Origin: Cordylochernes scorpioides
Lineage: Eukaryota; Arthropoda; Arachnida; Pseudoscorpiones; Chernetidae
Length of the DNA: 64,000 bases
Direction: 5' to 3'
Assembly: GCA_030710605.1 (NCBI GenBank)
Contig: CP092865.1
Location: forward strand, 143,639,081 to 143,703,080
Shown here: piece by piece, positions 33,460-44,860 of the stretch
Numbering within the stretch: the first letter of the stretch is position 1
Layout: every line of letters begins with the position of its first letter
Program-made: the position numbers and the translations under genes
The notes under the pieces: model-generated
What the model saw: only the letters and a program-made list of their open reading frames with translations
The model's database searches: none
What the model was told of the DNA's origin: nothing

Positions 33460-33925
33460 AAGGAACTTTAACACCCTGTTTCAGTGTTTGTGTGCTAATT
33501 GTCCCAACCTTGTTTTTTGTGCAGTATATCGTCTCACAACCCGTCTTAATGTTAGTGTACCATCTTTAAGGAGCCTTCACAACCTGTTTAGTGTGTGTGT
33601 GTCGTCTCTAAAGGATTGTCACAGTCTGCTTTAGTGTTTATGTGTCATTATAGAGAGTTTCGCAACCGTGTTTGTTATTAGTCCATCTTTAGAGAATTCT
33701 TACAACATGTTTTACTATTAGAGTGTCGTTAGTCACAACCTCGTTTCAGTGTAGTTCATTGTTGAAGAGGGTTCTCACAACAGTGTCTTGATGTTAGTCC
33801 ACAGTTAAAAAGGGAGTTTTTCACAACCTTGTTTTAATGATAGTTTGTCATCTTTATGAGTTGTGTCACAACCTTGTTGTAATATAACACATCGTTTTGA
33901 AGAGCTTTCGCAATCCTGTCAGGAT
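33460..33925 (+). repeat. Degenerate tandem repeat, about 43-bp period, about 12 units
   Basis: The phrase CACAACCTTGTTT and variants recur at 33503, 33535, 33578, 33620, 33661, 33701, 33734, 33776, 33822, 33867 and 33909, each followed by AGTGTTAGTGTGTCATCTTT-like sequence. Spacing is 32-46 bp. It ends about 40 bp before the integrase ORF. Confidence 0.75.
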
Positions 33926-33965
33926 ATGATTTAAGAGTTGCGTATTCAAGGGAGTCTGCAAGGCT

Positions 33966-34826
33966 ATGGGGGTTGGTGCAGTAAATACCACGGCCTGGAG
34001 ACCTCAGAGTAATGGCGCCGTAGAAGGGCTCAATAGGACGGTAATAGAATCTCTACGCAGGTGTACAGCGGGGAACAATTGGGATACCACCTTACCAATG
34101 GTAGCCTTAGCTATCAGGACCACTGTACACTCTAGTACTGGATTTACTCCAGCGAAACTGGTCTTCGGACATGAGCTGAGGCTCCCACAACCTTTCCAGG
34201 AAGGGGAGCTTAATCCTGTATGCGAGGATTCAATTACCGAAATGGCGGCATTCTATGAGCGGGAATTGGTGGAGGAGGTTGAAAGGGCGAGAGAGGTAGT
34301 GAGGCAGACTTACTTGAAGGAGCAACAAGAAGCCAGGGCTGAGTTTGAAGCTAGGGAATTAAGGACCTTTGAGACTGGGGATCTAGCTTTGGTAAAGAGA
34401 ATGCATGAGACGAAAGGACGTCACAAATTTGAGCCAAGGTATAGAGGACCTTATGAGGTACTACAAAGGACAGGCGACACTGTTTATCTTTTGAAGGATT
34501 TGGAGACGGGGCACTTGGACAAGATTCACATAGACAGAATGAAGGCCTATCATGCCCCGGTAAAGACTTACCCTACGGGGGACGGAAACACACAAGAACA
34601 AATAGATAGTATCACTGATGATGAGGATCACTGGGTACATCCAACGTATCCCATATATTCCCATAGAACTGTAGAACCAGTGGAACCACGAGAGACAGCA
34701 ACCTTAGGGAACCCGCCTGAGGTAGTAAATAGGGCAATTGGTGGCAATGTTGACGGCCCTGGAATACGTCGTTCAACCAGGGTCAAGAGACCCACTGATT
34801 GTAAATCATGCCCAGGTTGCCATTGA
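33966..34826 (+). CDS. Truncated Ty3/gypsy integrase, C-terminal part of pol
   Basis: An intact 286-codon ORF, GC-richer than its surroundings. It opens inside the integrase core: TTAWRPQSNGAVEGLNRTV contains the third catalytic residue (Glu20). A helical region follows (about residues 85-130, rich in E and R), then the C-terminal integrase domain with RGPYEVLQRTGDTVYLL, and a tail ending RRSTRVKRPTDCKSCPGC. The two catalytic aspartates, the zinc-binding HHCC region, RNase H and reverse transcriptase are absent, so it cannot integrate DNA alone. The frame has no stop or frameshift over 861 bp, though all other pol is gone. Upstream is the 43-bp repeat array. Confidence 0.8.
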   Translation: MGVGAVNTTAWRPQSNGAVEGLNRTVIESLRRCTAGNNWDTTLPMVALAIRTTVHSSTGFTPAKLVFGHELRLPQPFQEGELNPVCEDSITEMAAFYERELVEEVERAREVVRQTYLKEQQEARAEFEARELRTFETGDLALVKRMHETKGRHKFEPRYRGPYEVLQRTGDTVYLLKDLETGHLDKIHIDRMKAYHAPVKTYPTGDGNTQEQIDSITDDEDHWVHPTYPIYSHRTVEPVEPRETATLGNPPEVVNRAIGGNVDGPGIRRSTRVKRPTDCKSCPGCH

Positions 34827-37777
34827 TTTGAACCTATAGAATGTGTACTAGAGTTAGTTAAATTTTGATCATAGTAAGAAGTGTTAGGATGTGTGTTAAA
34901 GGCCCTAGATTGTGGTTGTAAAGAAATTTCAGTTTTTTTTTTTTTGGAGATGCTATTCTGTATTGATAGCGAGTTGTAAATTAAGTTGAGAGTTCAACAG
35001 TGTATTTTGTTTCGATTTTTTTTTATTGCAGGTTTTGAGCAGTGGTTCAACTTTAAAAACAATTAAGGGGCTTAGGCACACCAGACAATTGCTGTGCTTG
35101 TAACATATTCTCTATGGAATGACTTGGAGCTTGCGTTGGGTAAAACTTGACTCCCTGTAAATCCCTGGGTCCAGTTATACAGTCCAAAGAGAATTTCTAA
35201 TGAGAGTGTGTAAGGCAATTACAGTCTAAGAATTGATGTAATAGGATAGCAGGTCATCTCTGTTGTTAAACTCCAGAACGAGCTGGGTACTGAATGCCCT
35301 ATAAGTCCAAAGAAAGGGTTTAGCTGAATAGCAGGGAGAGAAGAATGCTAATGATCCTATATGGGAAGCAGCGTTGGCAAAACACTTGTAGACCTATCAT
35401 ATTTTTGGCAATGAGGTAAATGCTTGAAGTTCAGTTCGCTCCATTTAAGTGCTAGTTTGATGATTCATTTGTTTAGACACCAAGTGTCAAGATAAGAAGA
35501 TTTTCAGACTGTTAGACACCTAGTTAGAGTGTTAGGTTAAATTTCAGCATTGATTGTTAACAATCAAACTTTATTAATTTTGTTTAAGTATAAATAATAT
35601 TTATCTATGAGTAGGTAACTTGTATTAGAGTTTGTACGAGGCACTTTATTTGAGTAAATAGGGCTTTAGCTCCCGATTCATATTAATTAGGTATACTTTA
35701 TTTGATTTCACATTTGTCCTGAAAAATTTGTTATTATTAGGAACTATCAATGATGATAATCATAGTACTTTGGCTTGTGTAGCAGCTTTTAACTTTAGTT
35801 TGTATGCAAACCGTGAATGATGGGGGGGGGGAGGGTGCATGAATGGATTGGTTTAATGAATGTGTAAGAAGGTTAAAAACAATTATACTGTAAAGACCAA
35901 AGGTACTTTAAGATAAGGTTAGGGAACTAATAGATTCAATTTTAATTTTGATTTCGTTATTTGTTAGGAACGATGGCCTCACAGGACAGTACAACTCTAT
36001 TATTAGGAAAGGTTTTCGCTCCATTTTGTTAGGTCTCCTCCAATGGGAGTATAAGTTTGATTTCTATTATTAGGGAATCAATCACCCTATTTCATCATAT
36101 CAACTTGAATTCTAAGAGTCGTAGGCAATGACCATGTCTCGATTCTCAGACTGGGGGATTTGTGGAAGGTCACGGTCAGGCCAGAAGTCTGCAAGTCCCC
36201 TCCTCTTTAGAGGAAGCGGAGAGGTACCAGGTGAACTTTGTGCTAGGTGGGGAGATTTAGTAGCCGATGTCGTGAGCAGGTGCTTAACGACAAAACCTCG
36301 GGTAACCGATCTGACATCGTAATTTACGACGCTTTAAACGTGACTGAGATGAGGGATGATTTCAGACGGGAGGTTGGGAAGGTTCGGCGCGTTGAAGCTC
36401 CTCTATAAATTGCGCAGCTTGGAACCAATCCCGATAGACAGAAACTTCGAAACATGTGCTGGGTAAATCAGTCCCTATAACTCCTTGATTTTAAGTCATA
36501 GTCTAAAGGGGGTTTCTAATGAGAGTTAACAATGAGAGAGCGTGTAAGAGACAAGTTATGATTAGACGACGCGATTCCGTCTACAGATTTTTAGGTACCA
36601 GTTAGCAAAGTGACAGATGGACTGTCCAGATTCTTTGCGTTTTATATCGCCCCAGGCTAGCAAAAGTTAATCACCTAATTAAAGACTATCAGTCTACCAT
36701 ACGTTTAGTTAGAACGAATTTAGGTCTAAATATCAGTTAATAAGTAGAAATTTTCTTTTTGTTACGAGAGTAACTCATCATAAGATAAGGTAAACTTTAA
36801 ATTAGTAGGACTTCTAAATGAACTTCTGAGGCAGATCACCAGAACAAGCCAGTGTAGCTTTCAGATCTAAGAAGGAAGAATTTTTTTGGAAAGATCGATT
36901 CGGCCGTGAAATGGCCTAGAGCAATGAGCTAGTCTTTTTTTTATTATAGACATAGACTATAATATTTTCAGAGAGGTGTTAAGAACTCGAGTTGAGGGTA
37001 GAGGGTATAAGTACACATTCTATAGATCATCTAAACAATGTATAATAGGGGTTAACTACATGTTCAGGTAAAGAACAAAGATAGGTTAGATTGTCATCAC
37101 GATGAGGTGACTTAGAAATAACCTGGTTTGGGAACGTATTGGCTATCATGATCCCCTTCATATATATATCTTCCCTGATTTAAGAGAAGCGGGGAACATG
37201 CCAGACAGAACAGTCCCAATGACGAGTTGGTAAGAACAATTTTTAAGATATTCCAAGTAGAATTTGAAATACTAGTGAAATGTCCTGGACCCTCAGTGCA
37301 CATCTATCCGTTTTTATTATCATTATATATTCAATATTACTATATAGCATGTATCATTCCTTTATTATATTCATGTATATTTGTGTATGTAGAAATAACG
37401 AATAATTAATATGTGTGACATTTTGGTAACAGCATTGTTACCATCTTCAGACAAATGTACCGAATGAGGATTCTAATTACAATTTATAGATTCATCTGTT
37501 CACCATGTATATCCTATATATATGTATATCAAACCATTCCATTCATACCTATAGTAAACATCCATCTTAATATTTTTTATTCTTTTCTCCGCGTATATCT
37601 GCATTGCCCCACTTTGACATACATAGTATCCGTGCAAATTTAATGTGTATATTCACTTGCCACGTTTCTGTTTCACCCTGTTATTAGTGTCATTGATAGG
37701 AGTTGCAATTTTAGTATTCTTTTTATATTACCATTACCATGGTAACCATGTATAGTCATTCCTTTGCTGTCATATAT
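34827..37777. other. Giant element interior, 3' non-coding part
   Basis: No convincing frame. The word TTTCTAATGAGAGT occurs at about 35194 and 36513 with similar following sequence (GTGTAAG), so there is a weak internal repeat. A G run lies at about 35822-35831. A PLE terminal-repeat scrap lies at 37408-37470. Confidence 0.45.
37408..37470 (-). repeat. PLE terminal-repeat scrap with decayed hammerhead
   Basis: On the minus strand CTGAAGA, the GGTAACA/TGTTACC helix and GTC are intact, but GAAAC has become AAAAT, so the ribozyme should be inactive. It is about 40 bases of the family seen at 20846-20886, lying in the giant element's interior. Confidence 0.6.
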
Positions 37778-37781
37778 ATAT

Positions 37782-38251
37782 TGTTGCGTGCTCTGCCTTT
37801 CGCAACGCTTCCTTACTGTGGCTGACCCTTTGCACCGTTGGCCTTGCCTACACTACCACCTGGGAGCCACGCCAACACGTGAAACTCTCCTAACCTCTGG
37901 CAGTATCCGTCAGCCTTACCACGGGTGGGGGGACAGTCAGGACTGACCAGAGGCGCAGCGATGTGTTGTCGGAAGTAGAGTCACGACCGCACAACGCCGA
38001 AGAACAAGAACCTTTATTGAAACACTTTATCTACATTTATGAATGGTCGCAATATCATATAACAAGTACTTTACATAATACAGGTGGCAGGATGAGGCTG
38101 GAGGAGGAATCATGCACAGAACCATTTATTTACAGGGGATGACGAAGGAACAGGACCAAGAACAGAGTCAGAGCAGAGAAACGCCGCATAAATCCATGGT
38201 GCCACCTATTGGCCACTTTTAGAACTATTTTCTAACGCCATGCATGCCACA
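37782..38251 (-). repeat. 3' LTR of the nested element (470 bp)
   Basis: This is a direct repeat of 40462-40932, on the left because the element is on the minus strand. It is bounded by ATAT on its outer side and by the polypurine tract at 38252-38265 on its inner side. Confidence 0.92.
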
Positions 38252-38643
38252 CTGCCCCCCAATCAAACCTGATCGTCCCGATCATGTCCACTCTGATTGC
38301 TCTCCCTGGAAGAGTGCCAACCGGCTCAAATGGACGACCCTTGGTTTTGCTTCCGAACCTTTCCACCATTCCATCGTTGTCCATCTTTTTCTTCCACAGA
38401 AATCTGAGGTAGTCCCAAGCATTGTTCTTAATGGCCATCATCCGGAAATATCTTTTCAGGTCGGCCAAAACTCCGAGCTTATTCTTCCGAAGTTCTATCC
38501 TTATTTCAGGTATTCTTCTCTGCAGACCGGGTCTCCTCCTCAAGTACCGCCTCAAGGCGAGTCCACAGTTTCCTCGACAGGAAGCGTCGTCAAATACTGG
38601 CCTTATAGGCGTCGTTTCGGACTCACACCCAAATAAAAGGCGA

Positions 38644-39279
38644 TCAGGAAACCAGTATCCTTTTCCCTCCAGGTGGAATTTCATCAACTCTATCGACGAG
38701 CCCCTCCTTCAACCAATCTTTTGGATCAACAATCTCTCCTTCCACCTTTGATTCAGTACCTTGTTCTGCATCTAGGTTTTCTTCTACCTCTAAATCAGTA
38801 CCCTGTTCTACATCTAGCTTTTCTTCCACCTTAAATCAGTACCCTTTTCCACTTCTAGCTTTTCTTCTACCCTTAAATCAGTACCCTGTTCTGCATCTAG
38901 GCTTTTCTTCTACCCTTAAATCAGTACCCATTTCCACATCTAGCTTTTCTTCTACCCTTAAATCAGTACCCTGTTCTGCATCTAGCTTTTCTTCTGCCTT
39001 TAAATCAGTACCCTTTTCCACATCTAGCTTTTCTTCTACCCTTAAATCAGTACCCTGTTCTGCATCTAGCTTTTCTTCTGCCTTTAAATCACTACCCTGC
39101 TCTGTATCTAGCTTTTCTTCTGCCTTTAAATCAGTTCCCTGCTCTGTATCTAGCTCTTCTTCTGCCTTTAAATCAGTACCCTGTTCTACTCTAGAATTGT
39201 TGACCGATTCATAACCTTTAGTTGCTGTTCCAATCCCAGAATCTCTAGAGCCCCCAACGGCACCGTCTTCCCCTGTCAA
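38644..39279 (-). repeat. 42-bp coding minisatellite in the nested element
   Basis: About 12 copies of a 42-bp unit encode 14-residue repeats of the type EQGTDLKAEEKLD(T/A/V). The frame stays open for 133 codons (38878-39279) and resumes after a one-base shift at 38644-38829. It follows the gag C-terminus directly and occupies the place where protease and pol would be. Confidence 0.85.
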
Positions 39280-39319
39280 CTCAGATTCACGAACCCTGGG
39301 TGGCCCTGAGTCGCTGATC

Positions 39320-39996
39320 TCAAATGCCGCGTCTATTTCTAGCGCGCGAATCAGCGCCTCTCTTGACGTGTTTGAAGGAGGTCAGTCTCAATGTCTTCTG
39401 CACCTCGACATTCCGAATACCCTCGATGAAAGTCCGAGCTACCCATTGATCGAATAAATCTATCGGAGCGCTGGGGTATGCCATCAGACAAAGTCTCTTC
39501 AGGTCGGCCTCGAATTCCTGTAGGCTTTCCCCCATCTTCTGCCTTCTCAGCTTTAGTTGAGATTGGAATACGTGTCTTGAGTGCTGATCCCCAAATCTCA
39601 ACTCTAGAGCACTTACCAGACTTACGTAACTCCGTTGGTCCTGCTCTGGGATTGTCTGAAGCAGGTCCAATGCTGGTCCCCGTAGAGCCACAATGAGATT
39701 TATTGCCCTTTCGGCCTCTCCCCATCCATTGTTGAGGGAAACTGCCTCAAATTGTCTCATATAACTCCCGAAGGAACTCTGTCCGTCGAAGGTTGGTGGA
39801 GTAATTTTTAATACTGCAGAGGCAGTCCAGCCACAAAACCTCCATTACTCTTCAGACGAGCCGGCTCATCCTCAAGCCTCCTAAACTCTCCCTTCTTCTC
39901 ATCTACCTCGCTCTCCAAAGCGATATTTATCTCTCCCATCTTGCTGTCCAGGGCAGCTAGTTCCCCCTTGAGCTCCACCCCCATCCCCGACAGCAT
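39320..39996 (-). pseudogene. Gypsy-type gag capsid domain, frame-shifted
   Basis: The frame 39320-39760 carries a Retrotrans_gag-type domain: INLIVALRGPALDLLQTIP, then ALELRFGDQHSRHVFQSQL, then SLQEFEADLKRLCLMAYPSA. The frame 39808-39996 upstream (MLSGMGVELKGELAAL) is a charged linker. One-base shifts near 39800 and near 39350 separate these parts from each other and from the repeat region. Gag packages element RNA into particles; here the ORF is broken, though few changes separate it from an open frame. Confidence 0.75.
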
Positions 39997-40026
39997 TTTG
40001 GCCCATTTCTCCTCTTTTTCTTCTCT

Positions 40027-40398
40027 TCACCTCAGCTTCTCTTCCTTTTCTTGTTCTCGTCTCCGTTCTTTCTCCTCCTTTTCACGCCTCAGCTTCTCCT
40101 CTTTTTCTTCTCTTCGCCTCAGCCTCTCTTCCTCCTCTTGTTCTCGTCTCCGTTCTTTCTCCTCCTTTTCACGCCTCAGCTTCTCCTCCTTCTCTTCTCT
40201 TCGCCTCAGCCTCTCTTCCTCTTCCCGTTCTCGTCTCCGTTCCTTCTCCTCCCTTTCACGCCTCAGCTTCTCCTCCCTTTCTTGCCTCCAAAGGCTCATG
40301 AACTGCTTCAAAAGTTCTTCTGAGGCCATTTTCTGTCCTCTGGTCTCCACAGGCATACAAACAAGGCGACAACTATCTGGTTCCCGCCAGAGCCTCAA
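40027..40398 (-). CDS. Gag N-terminal coiled-coil region of the nested element
   Basis: The frame contains MASEELLKQFMSLWRQE at about 40329 (the likely start) followed by about 85 residues of highly charged repeats (REEKERRREREEEERLRRR), which should form a long coiled coil or single helix. Upstream codons lie between the primer site and this ATG. The MASE start and R/E-rich region parallel the ORF at 7086-8150. The frame closes at 40027, just before the charged linker of the next piece. Confidence 0.6.
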   Translation of the reverse strand: MRLWREPDSCRLVCMPVETRGQKMASEELLKQFMSLWRQEREEKLRREREEKERRREREEEERLRRREEKEEKLRREKEEKERRREQEEEERLRRREEKEEKLRREKEEKERRREQEKEEKLR

Positions 40399-40440
40399 AC
40401 CCGTCTCTCCACCAGATACTGCCGGTCAGTCCACTAGTAA

Positions 40441-40460
40441 GGATCCCACTTCTGACACCA
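40441..40460 (-). promoter_or_regulatory. Primer-binding site, tRNA-Leu
   Basis: On the minus strand TGGTGTCAGAAGTGGGATCC, complementary to the CCA end, acceptor stem and T-stem of tRNA-Leu. It follows the 5' LTR by one base. The same site is at 6978 in the other small element. Confidence 0.85.
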
Positions 40461-40461
40461 G

Positions 40462-40932
40462 TGTTGCGTGCTCTGCCTTTCGCAACGCTTCCTTACTGTG
40501 GCTGACCCTTTGCACCGTTGGCCTTGCCTACACTACCACCTGGGAGCCACGCCAACACGTGAAACTCTCCTAACCTCTGGCAGTATCCGTCAGCCTTACC
40601 ACGGGTGGGGGGGACAGTCAGGACTGACCAGAGGCGCAGCGATGTGTTGTCGGAAGTAGAGTCCTGACCGCACAACGCCGAAGAACAAGAACCTTTATTG
40701 AAACACTTTATCTACATTTATGAATGGTCGCAATATCATATAACAAGTACTTTACATAATACAGGTGGCAGGATGAGGCTGGAGGAGGAATCATGCACAG
40801 AACCATTTATTTACAGGGGATGACGAAGGAACAGGACCAACAACAGAGTCAGAGCAGAGAAACGCCGCATAAATCCATGGCGCCACCTATTGGCCACTTT
40901 TAGAACTATTTTCTAACGCCATGCATGCCACA
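40462..40932 (-). repeat. 5' LTR of the nested element (471 bp)
   Basis: This is the partner of 37782-38251, followed outside by the ATAT duplication. The near-identity of the two copies points to a recent insertion. Confidence 0.92.
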
Positions 40933-40936
40933 ATAT

Positions 40937-41408
40937 CTTATAGAGTCAATAAAGTTTTTTTTTTGGATATGTTTTAGGAATTGTACATATCTATATTAAC
41001 ACACACAATTCCTTGGCGCCCTTAATAATTATGTTTATCTAGGAGGTACTAAGAGTTTGTTTGTATAGAATTGATGCTTAGGCCATCCAGCACCTCCACC
41101 ATGAGGACAATGGCTGAGAACATGTGGACTTGACACACATCTGGGCCAAGACTCCCCGGATTACAGACAGCGAAAGGATGGGATTAGTACATTGCCCATT
41201 AAATGGTAGGGTAGAACTTCCTCCAGTACTTACATTGAGCTAACATGTTCCAGGTTCATGGCCCGTATATTCCTCCTTTGCCCGAGTGTCAGTGATTGCT
41301 TGCTGATATCATAAAAGAATGCATTTCCCCCGATTTCATATTTCTCATAGACTATAAACAGATATGAATTGGAATAAACGCATTCTTTCACTCTGGTGGG
41401 GGAGGAAT
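40937..41408 (+). other. Giant element 3' interior and polypurine tract
   Basis: About 460 bp of non-coding sequence after the nested insertion, ending in the tract GGTGGGGGAGGAAT at 41395-41408, directly before the 3' LTR. Confidence 0.8.
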
Positions 41409-44400
41409 TGTTGGGTCAGTTTTTTTCCATTAAACAAAACCCAACAAAGATGTAAACATTCATTTACATCATATAAACATATATATACGCAGTGTCTCGC
41501 CGAAGTGTTTGTTGCCTAGGTGGAGAACTCCCAACGATGGCCGACGATGCTCTAAAGGCCCCCTTCCCTGACGCAGGGCCTCTCTTGGAAGGATGTACAA
41601 AAAGCAGACACCTGAAGACACCAGACTTCAATGCCAAAAGCAGATGCCTAGTGGCGGAGGGAAAACACGGGTGACATCCAGAGACATCCGTGCTGAGAAC
41701 TGCTGTACCATGTGTACATATATTGCTGTACCATATGTACATATATTCCCCTCATTTTCTTTTTGGTAGTAGGTGACCTAAGAAAAACAATGTGTCATTT
41801 AAACATGTAAATCAATAATTTTTATATACTCGGGATATATATATATATTAATTAATTCTTAAAGGAATTAATTTTAGGGATTAATTTGTTTTATCCAATA
41901 TACAATTTTCTTTCTCGCGCAGCAACACGGGAAATTGGGGGGCGTGGTCATGGGGGACGTGCGTGCTTGCTTCCGACGAATGGAGATGCCCATGGATCAC
42001 GTGGGTATTTGCTCTTGACGAATCAAAATGCCAGCCAATAATAACTTTGGCATGATCAACGAATGGAAATGAAGAAAGACTAGGATAAAAGGGCCCGTTT
42101 TTGACTGAGAGGAGATATACAGACAGAGCCGCTCAGTGACAGTAATTTCCGCCAGACAGTCCGAGACGTGGAGGAGACGAGACCTTACCGCCCGTTCCGA
42201 GAGAAGGTAAGCACCGCCATCATGGCCCAACTCCCCTTCATAGTTTTCAATTAGAAACAGATCTATTAGATTTTGAATGGGCCCTAAAAGGGCTTTAGAT
42301 GATAATTTAAAGTAATGTTAGTATTTTTAGTACCTTATCCGTTAGAATAGATGGAGATCTATGTTTTCCTATTATGCAACGAAGAATTTGTAACCTTAAG
42401 TCACCTCTACCTAATTACTATGTAAATAGCATGCCCCGCTAGTATAAGATGTCCCAGAAATTTTTATTCTTGCCTAATAAATATCTACATATACATTTTC
42501 TTAGTCAGAGAGTTTCGTTTCCTTCTTTATACAATTTCATTCCCTAGTTTTATGGTAATACCCCCACCTTATTATAAAATCCCATTTAGTGTGGACTACC
42601 AACTCTGATGTAATAGAGTTGTGTACTGTGTATTTGCTGTGGCATGCTGACACAGCAACAGTTGCAAAATACGACTTATCATGGCTGTTTTGAGGGTATA
42701 TATATCTGTTAGGTTTTAATAATACTTGTATCCTCATGTGAAGAATCTGTCTTTCCCCGCTGTTTGAACAAGATATAGTATGATCCTTACCTATTTGAAG
42801 GGAATGTTGTTGATAATCAAGTCTCCCATAAATTGCTGGCCATGTACACTGTAGTGAATGTCTGTGTTTCAGTATGTTCCATCATTGACTATCATTGTAT
42901 TGTTCATTGATTTAAAAGGGTTATTAAGATCCATGTTGTCTTAAATTCATTGGGTTGTTCTCTTTATAATTTTATTAAAGACCTTTGTTTTAAATATATT
43001 ATGACTTATTAATGTCAATAGTATAAGTCTATAGTTTGCTTGTCTTTTATTTGTTAGATTTTGGTGTAATCTTCATAAAATAGAGTCCTTCCCCATATAT
43101 CCAGATGGTAACATACTTATCGCATCTTGTTGAATCTTTACCATAAAATTTAGGATTAATGCATACCTGCATGTGCGGTCAGATTTTCCACCAATGGAGT
43201 CTGAATCTGGTACTTCATGATACCTGGTCTGAAATATTGATTTCCACTTGTTATACTTCAACAGGAGTGTTAATTAGGTCTTCTATATTCAGGATATCTT
43301 AGTTTTTTTTTTTGTGTGTAATAACATGTTCATCTTTATCTGAGTTCTCCAAAGTCGTTGTATGATCTCAAAGAACGTGACACTAAAAAAATTTGGGCGT
43401 GACACGAACCCGACCCGTTCCAGCGTCTGGATTTCTCCTTTGGGAGAATGGACCACCATTATGTCTATAGTTTATTTACCTTAGTTTATCCTGTTGGACT
43501 TTAGTATAATCTTTACAAGTGGGGTCACTTCCATATATGTATATATCCAGATAGCAAATCAACTCCAATATCTTAACCTCTGCGAAATCTCTATGACAAT
43601 AATACAACTCTGAGGTCGTGTATATAAATATATATCTTTCTAACAAGGCTCTAGCTTTCGGATATGGTAATCCTTCTACTGGAGAGACGCGATGGTAGTA
43701 GAACGTTGGTAACTATATATATTTATCTAATGTATTTACATCTTTACAAAAAAAATTTCCATAAAGGAACTATTAACATCTTGTTATATGCCAAGCATAG
43801 ACTATTTACATATTTCTAAACTAAGGAAACTTATTATATAATAATTTAACTATGAAATTAGAGTTAGCTATGGAACATGGTTATTGAAACAAGAATTACT
43901 TTATCAGATATGGGGAAGTGTACGTTTAATTGCTATCATTTCTATTTTTTTTTTTTTTTGGATCTGGTGCGCCCATCCATCCTATCTATTATTTGTCTGT
44001 CGGGTTCCGCCTATATACATTCTGTTGTATTGGTTGCATTCCATCAGGTATATTATTCGACTATTGTCTGTGTAATTTGGATTATAACGCCTTATTGTGA
44101 ATCTATTGATCTGTAGAAATTATAGAGATCTGTTGCTATAATTTCCCCTATGAAATAGCTACCAGCGTCTTCAGTAGGTGGCTAAATCGTTAGAAGGCGA
44201 TTTTCTTAAAAGGATAAGTTGAGACAACGAGGAAGGGTCCGCCATTTTCTCTTTCATGGAGGAAGAAGCAGGGGGGGCAGAATGGACGTTGGACCCCCAC
44301 ATTCCTGAGACACCGTTAGTTCCCGCGCTATTCCCGACGCCCCCATACATTCCAGGAAGAGTCCATCAACGGGGCCTCCCTGAGGGGCCCTTCTCACGCC

Positions 44401-44860
44401 GACATGGAAACTTTTTACTTGGAGCTGCATTTCTCAAAATCCTTCTGTGCCTTGTATGTTGTCTGATATTCCATTTCCATCCTTTAAGTTATAGTTTTAT
44501 ATGCTCAAGCTCTACATTGTTTATCTCAATATCAAACACTTTACCTATTGTGGTAGAGGCCCTGTTGTCAAACGTTACACTTACAGATTTCTTTATAAAA
44601 GACTTTTACTAAGTCACTGTCTACATGCTCCGTTTTCGTAGGTCTAAAATAGGGAATGCGACAGTGGTAGGGGAGTTGTTGTCAAAAAATGTTACACTTG
44701 CAGTCTTAATAAGGAAAATTTTTTTTAGGCACAACATACATTCCGAGGATGGTGTTGACATTGTTGTCGCAAGGTTATGCTAGTAAATTTTAATAAGGAA
44801 ATTGTACTAAGTCACTCCCTACATGCTCCGTTCTCGTAGTCTAAAATAGGGAACGCGACA
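41409..44860 (+). repeat. 3' LTR of the giant element (3452 bp)
   Basis: Nearly identical to 26072-29536, with single-base differences (for example C/A at 41630) and a few homopolymer indels. It ends GGGAACGCGACA at 44860, followed by the AATG duplication. Confidence 0.92.

Larger units (their letters stand above)
37782..40932 (-). mobile_element. Nested non-autonomous Ty3/gypsy-type element, 3.15 kb
   Basis: LTRs at 37782-38251 (3') and 40462-40932 (5') have ends TGTGGCATGC...CGCAACA read on the minus strand, and differ at only about five positions. The flanks are ATAT (37778-37781, 40933-40936). The primer site TGGTGTCAGAAGTGGGATCC is at 40441-40460 (minus), complementary to tRNA-Leu. The polypurine tract (TTGGGGGGCAG, minus) adjoins the 3' LTR. 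The 2.19-kb interior has gag pieces and a 42-bp tandem repeat but no pol. It is inserted in the giant element and so is younger than it. Confidence 0.93.
26072..44860 (+). mobile_element. Giant LTR retrotransposon with 3.46-kb LTRs, coding-poor
   Basis: Direct LTRs at 26072-29536 and 41409-44860 start TGTTGGGTCAG and end GGGAACGCGACA. The flanks are AATG on both sides (26068-26071, 44861-44864). TGGCGCCCGCCGCGGGGC one base after the 5' LTR is a primer site whose first eight bases equal the complement of a tRNA-Lys 3' end. GGTGGGGGAGGAAT directly before the 3' LTR is the polypurine tract. Minus the nested insertion (37782-40936) the element is about 15.6 kb. The interior has no gag, protease or reverse transcriptase that I can see; only an integrase C-terminal ORF remains. 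Such large non-coding elements are called LARDs. Confidence 0.93.

Noticed and set aside
33460-33925. CRISPR array
   Set aside because: The repeats are degenerate with variable spacing and without unique spacers, and the genome is eukaryotic.
38232-38687. 151-codon ORF as a real protein of the nested element
   Set aside because: It crosses the purine tract and runs into the LTR. Its middle may be a pol or leader remnant, but I cannot identify a domain.
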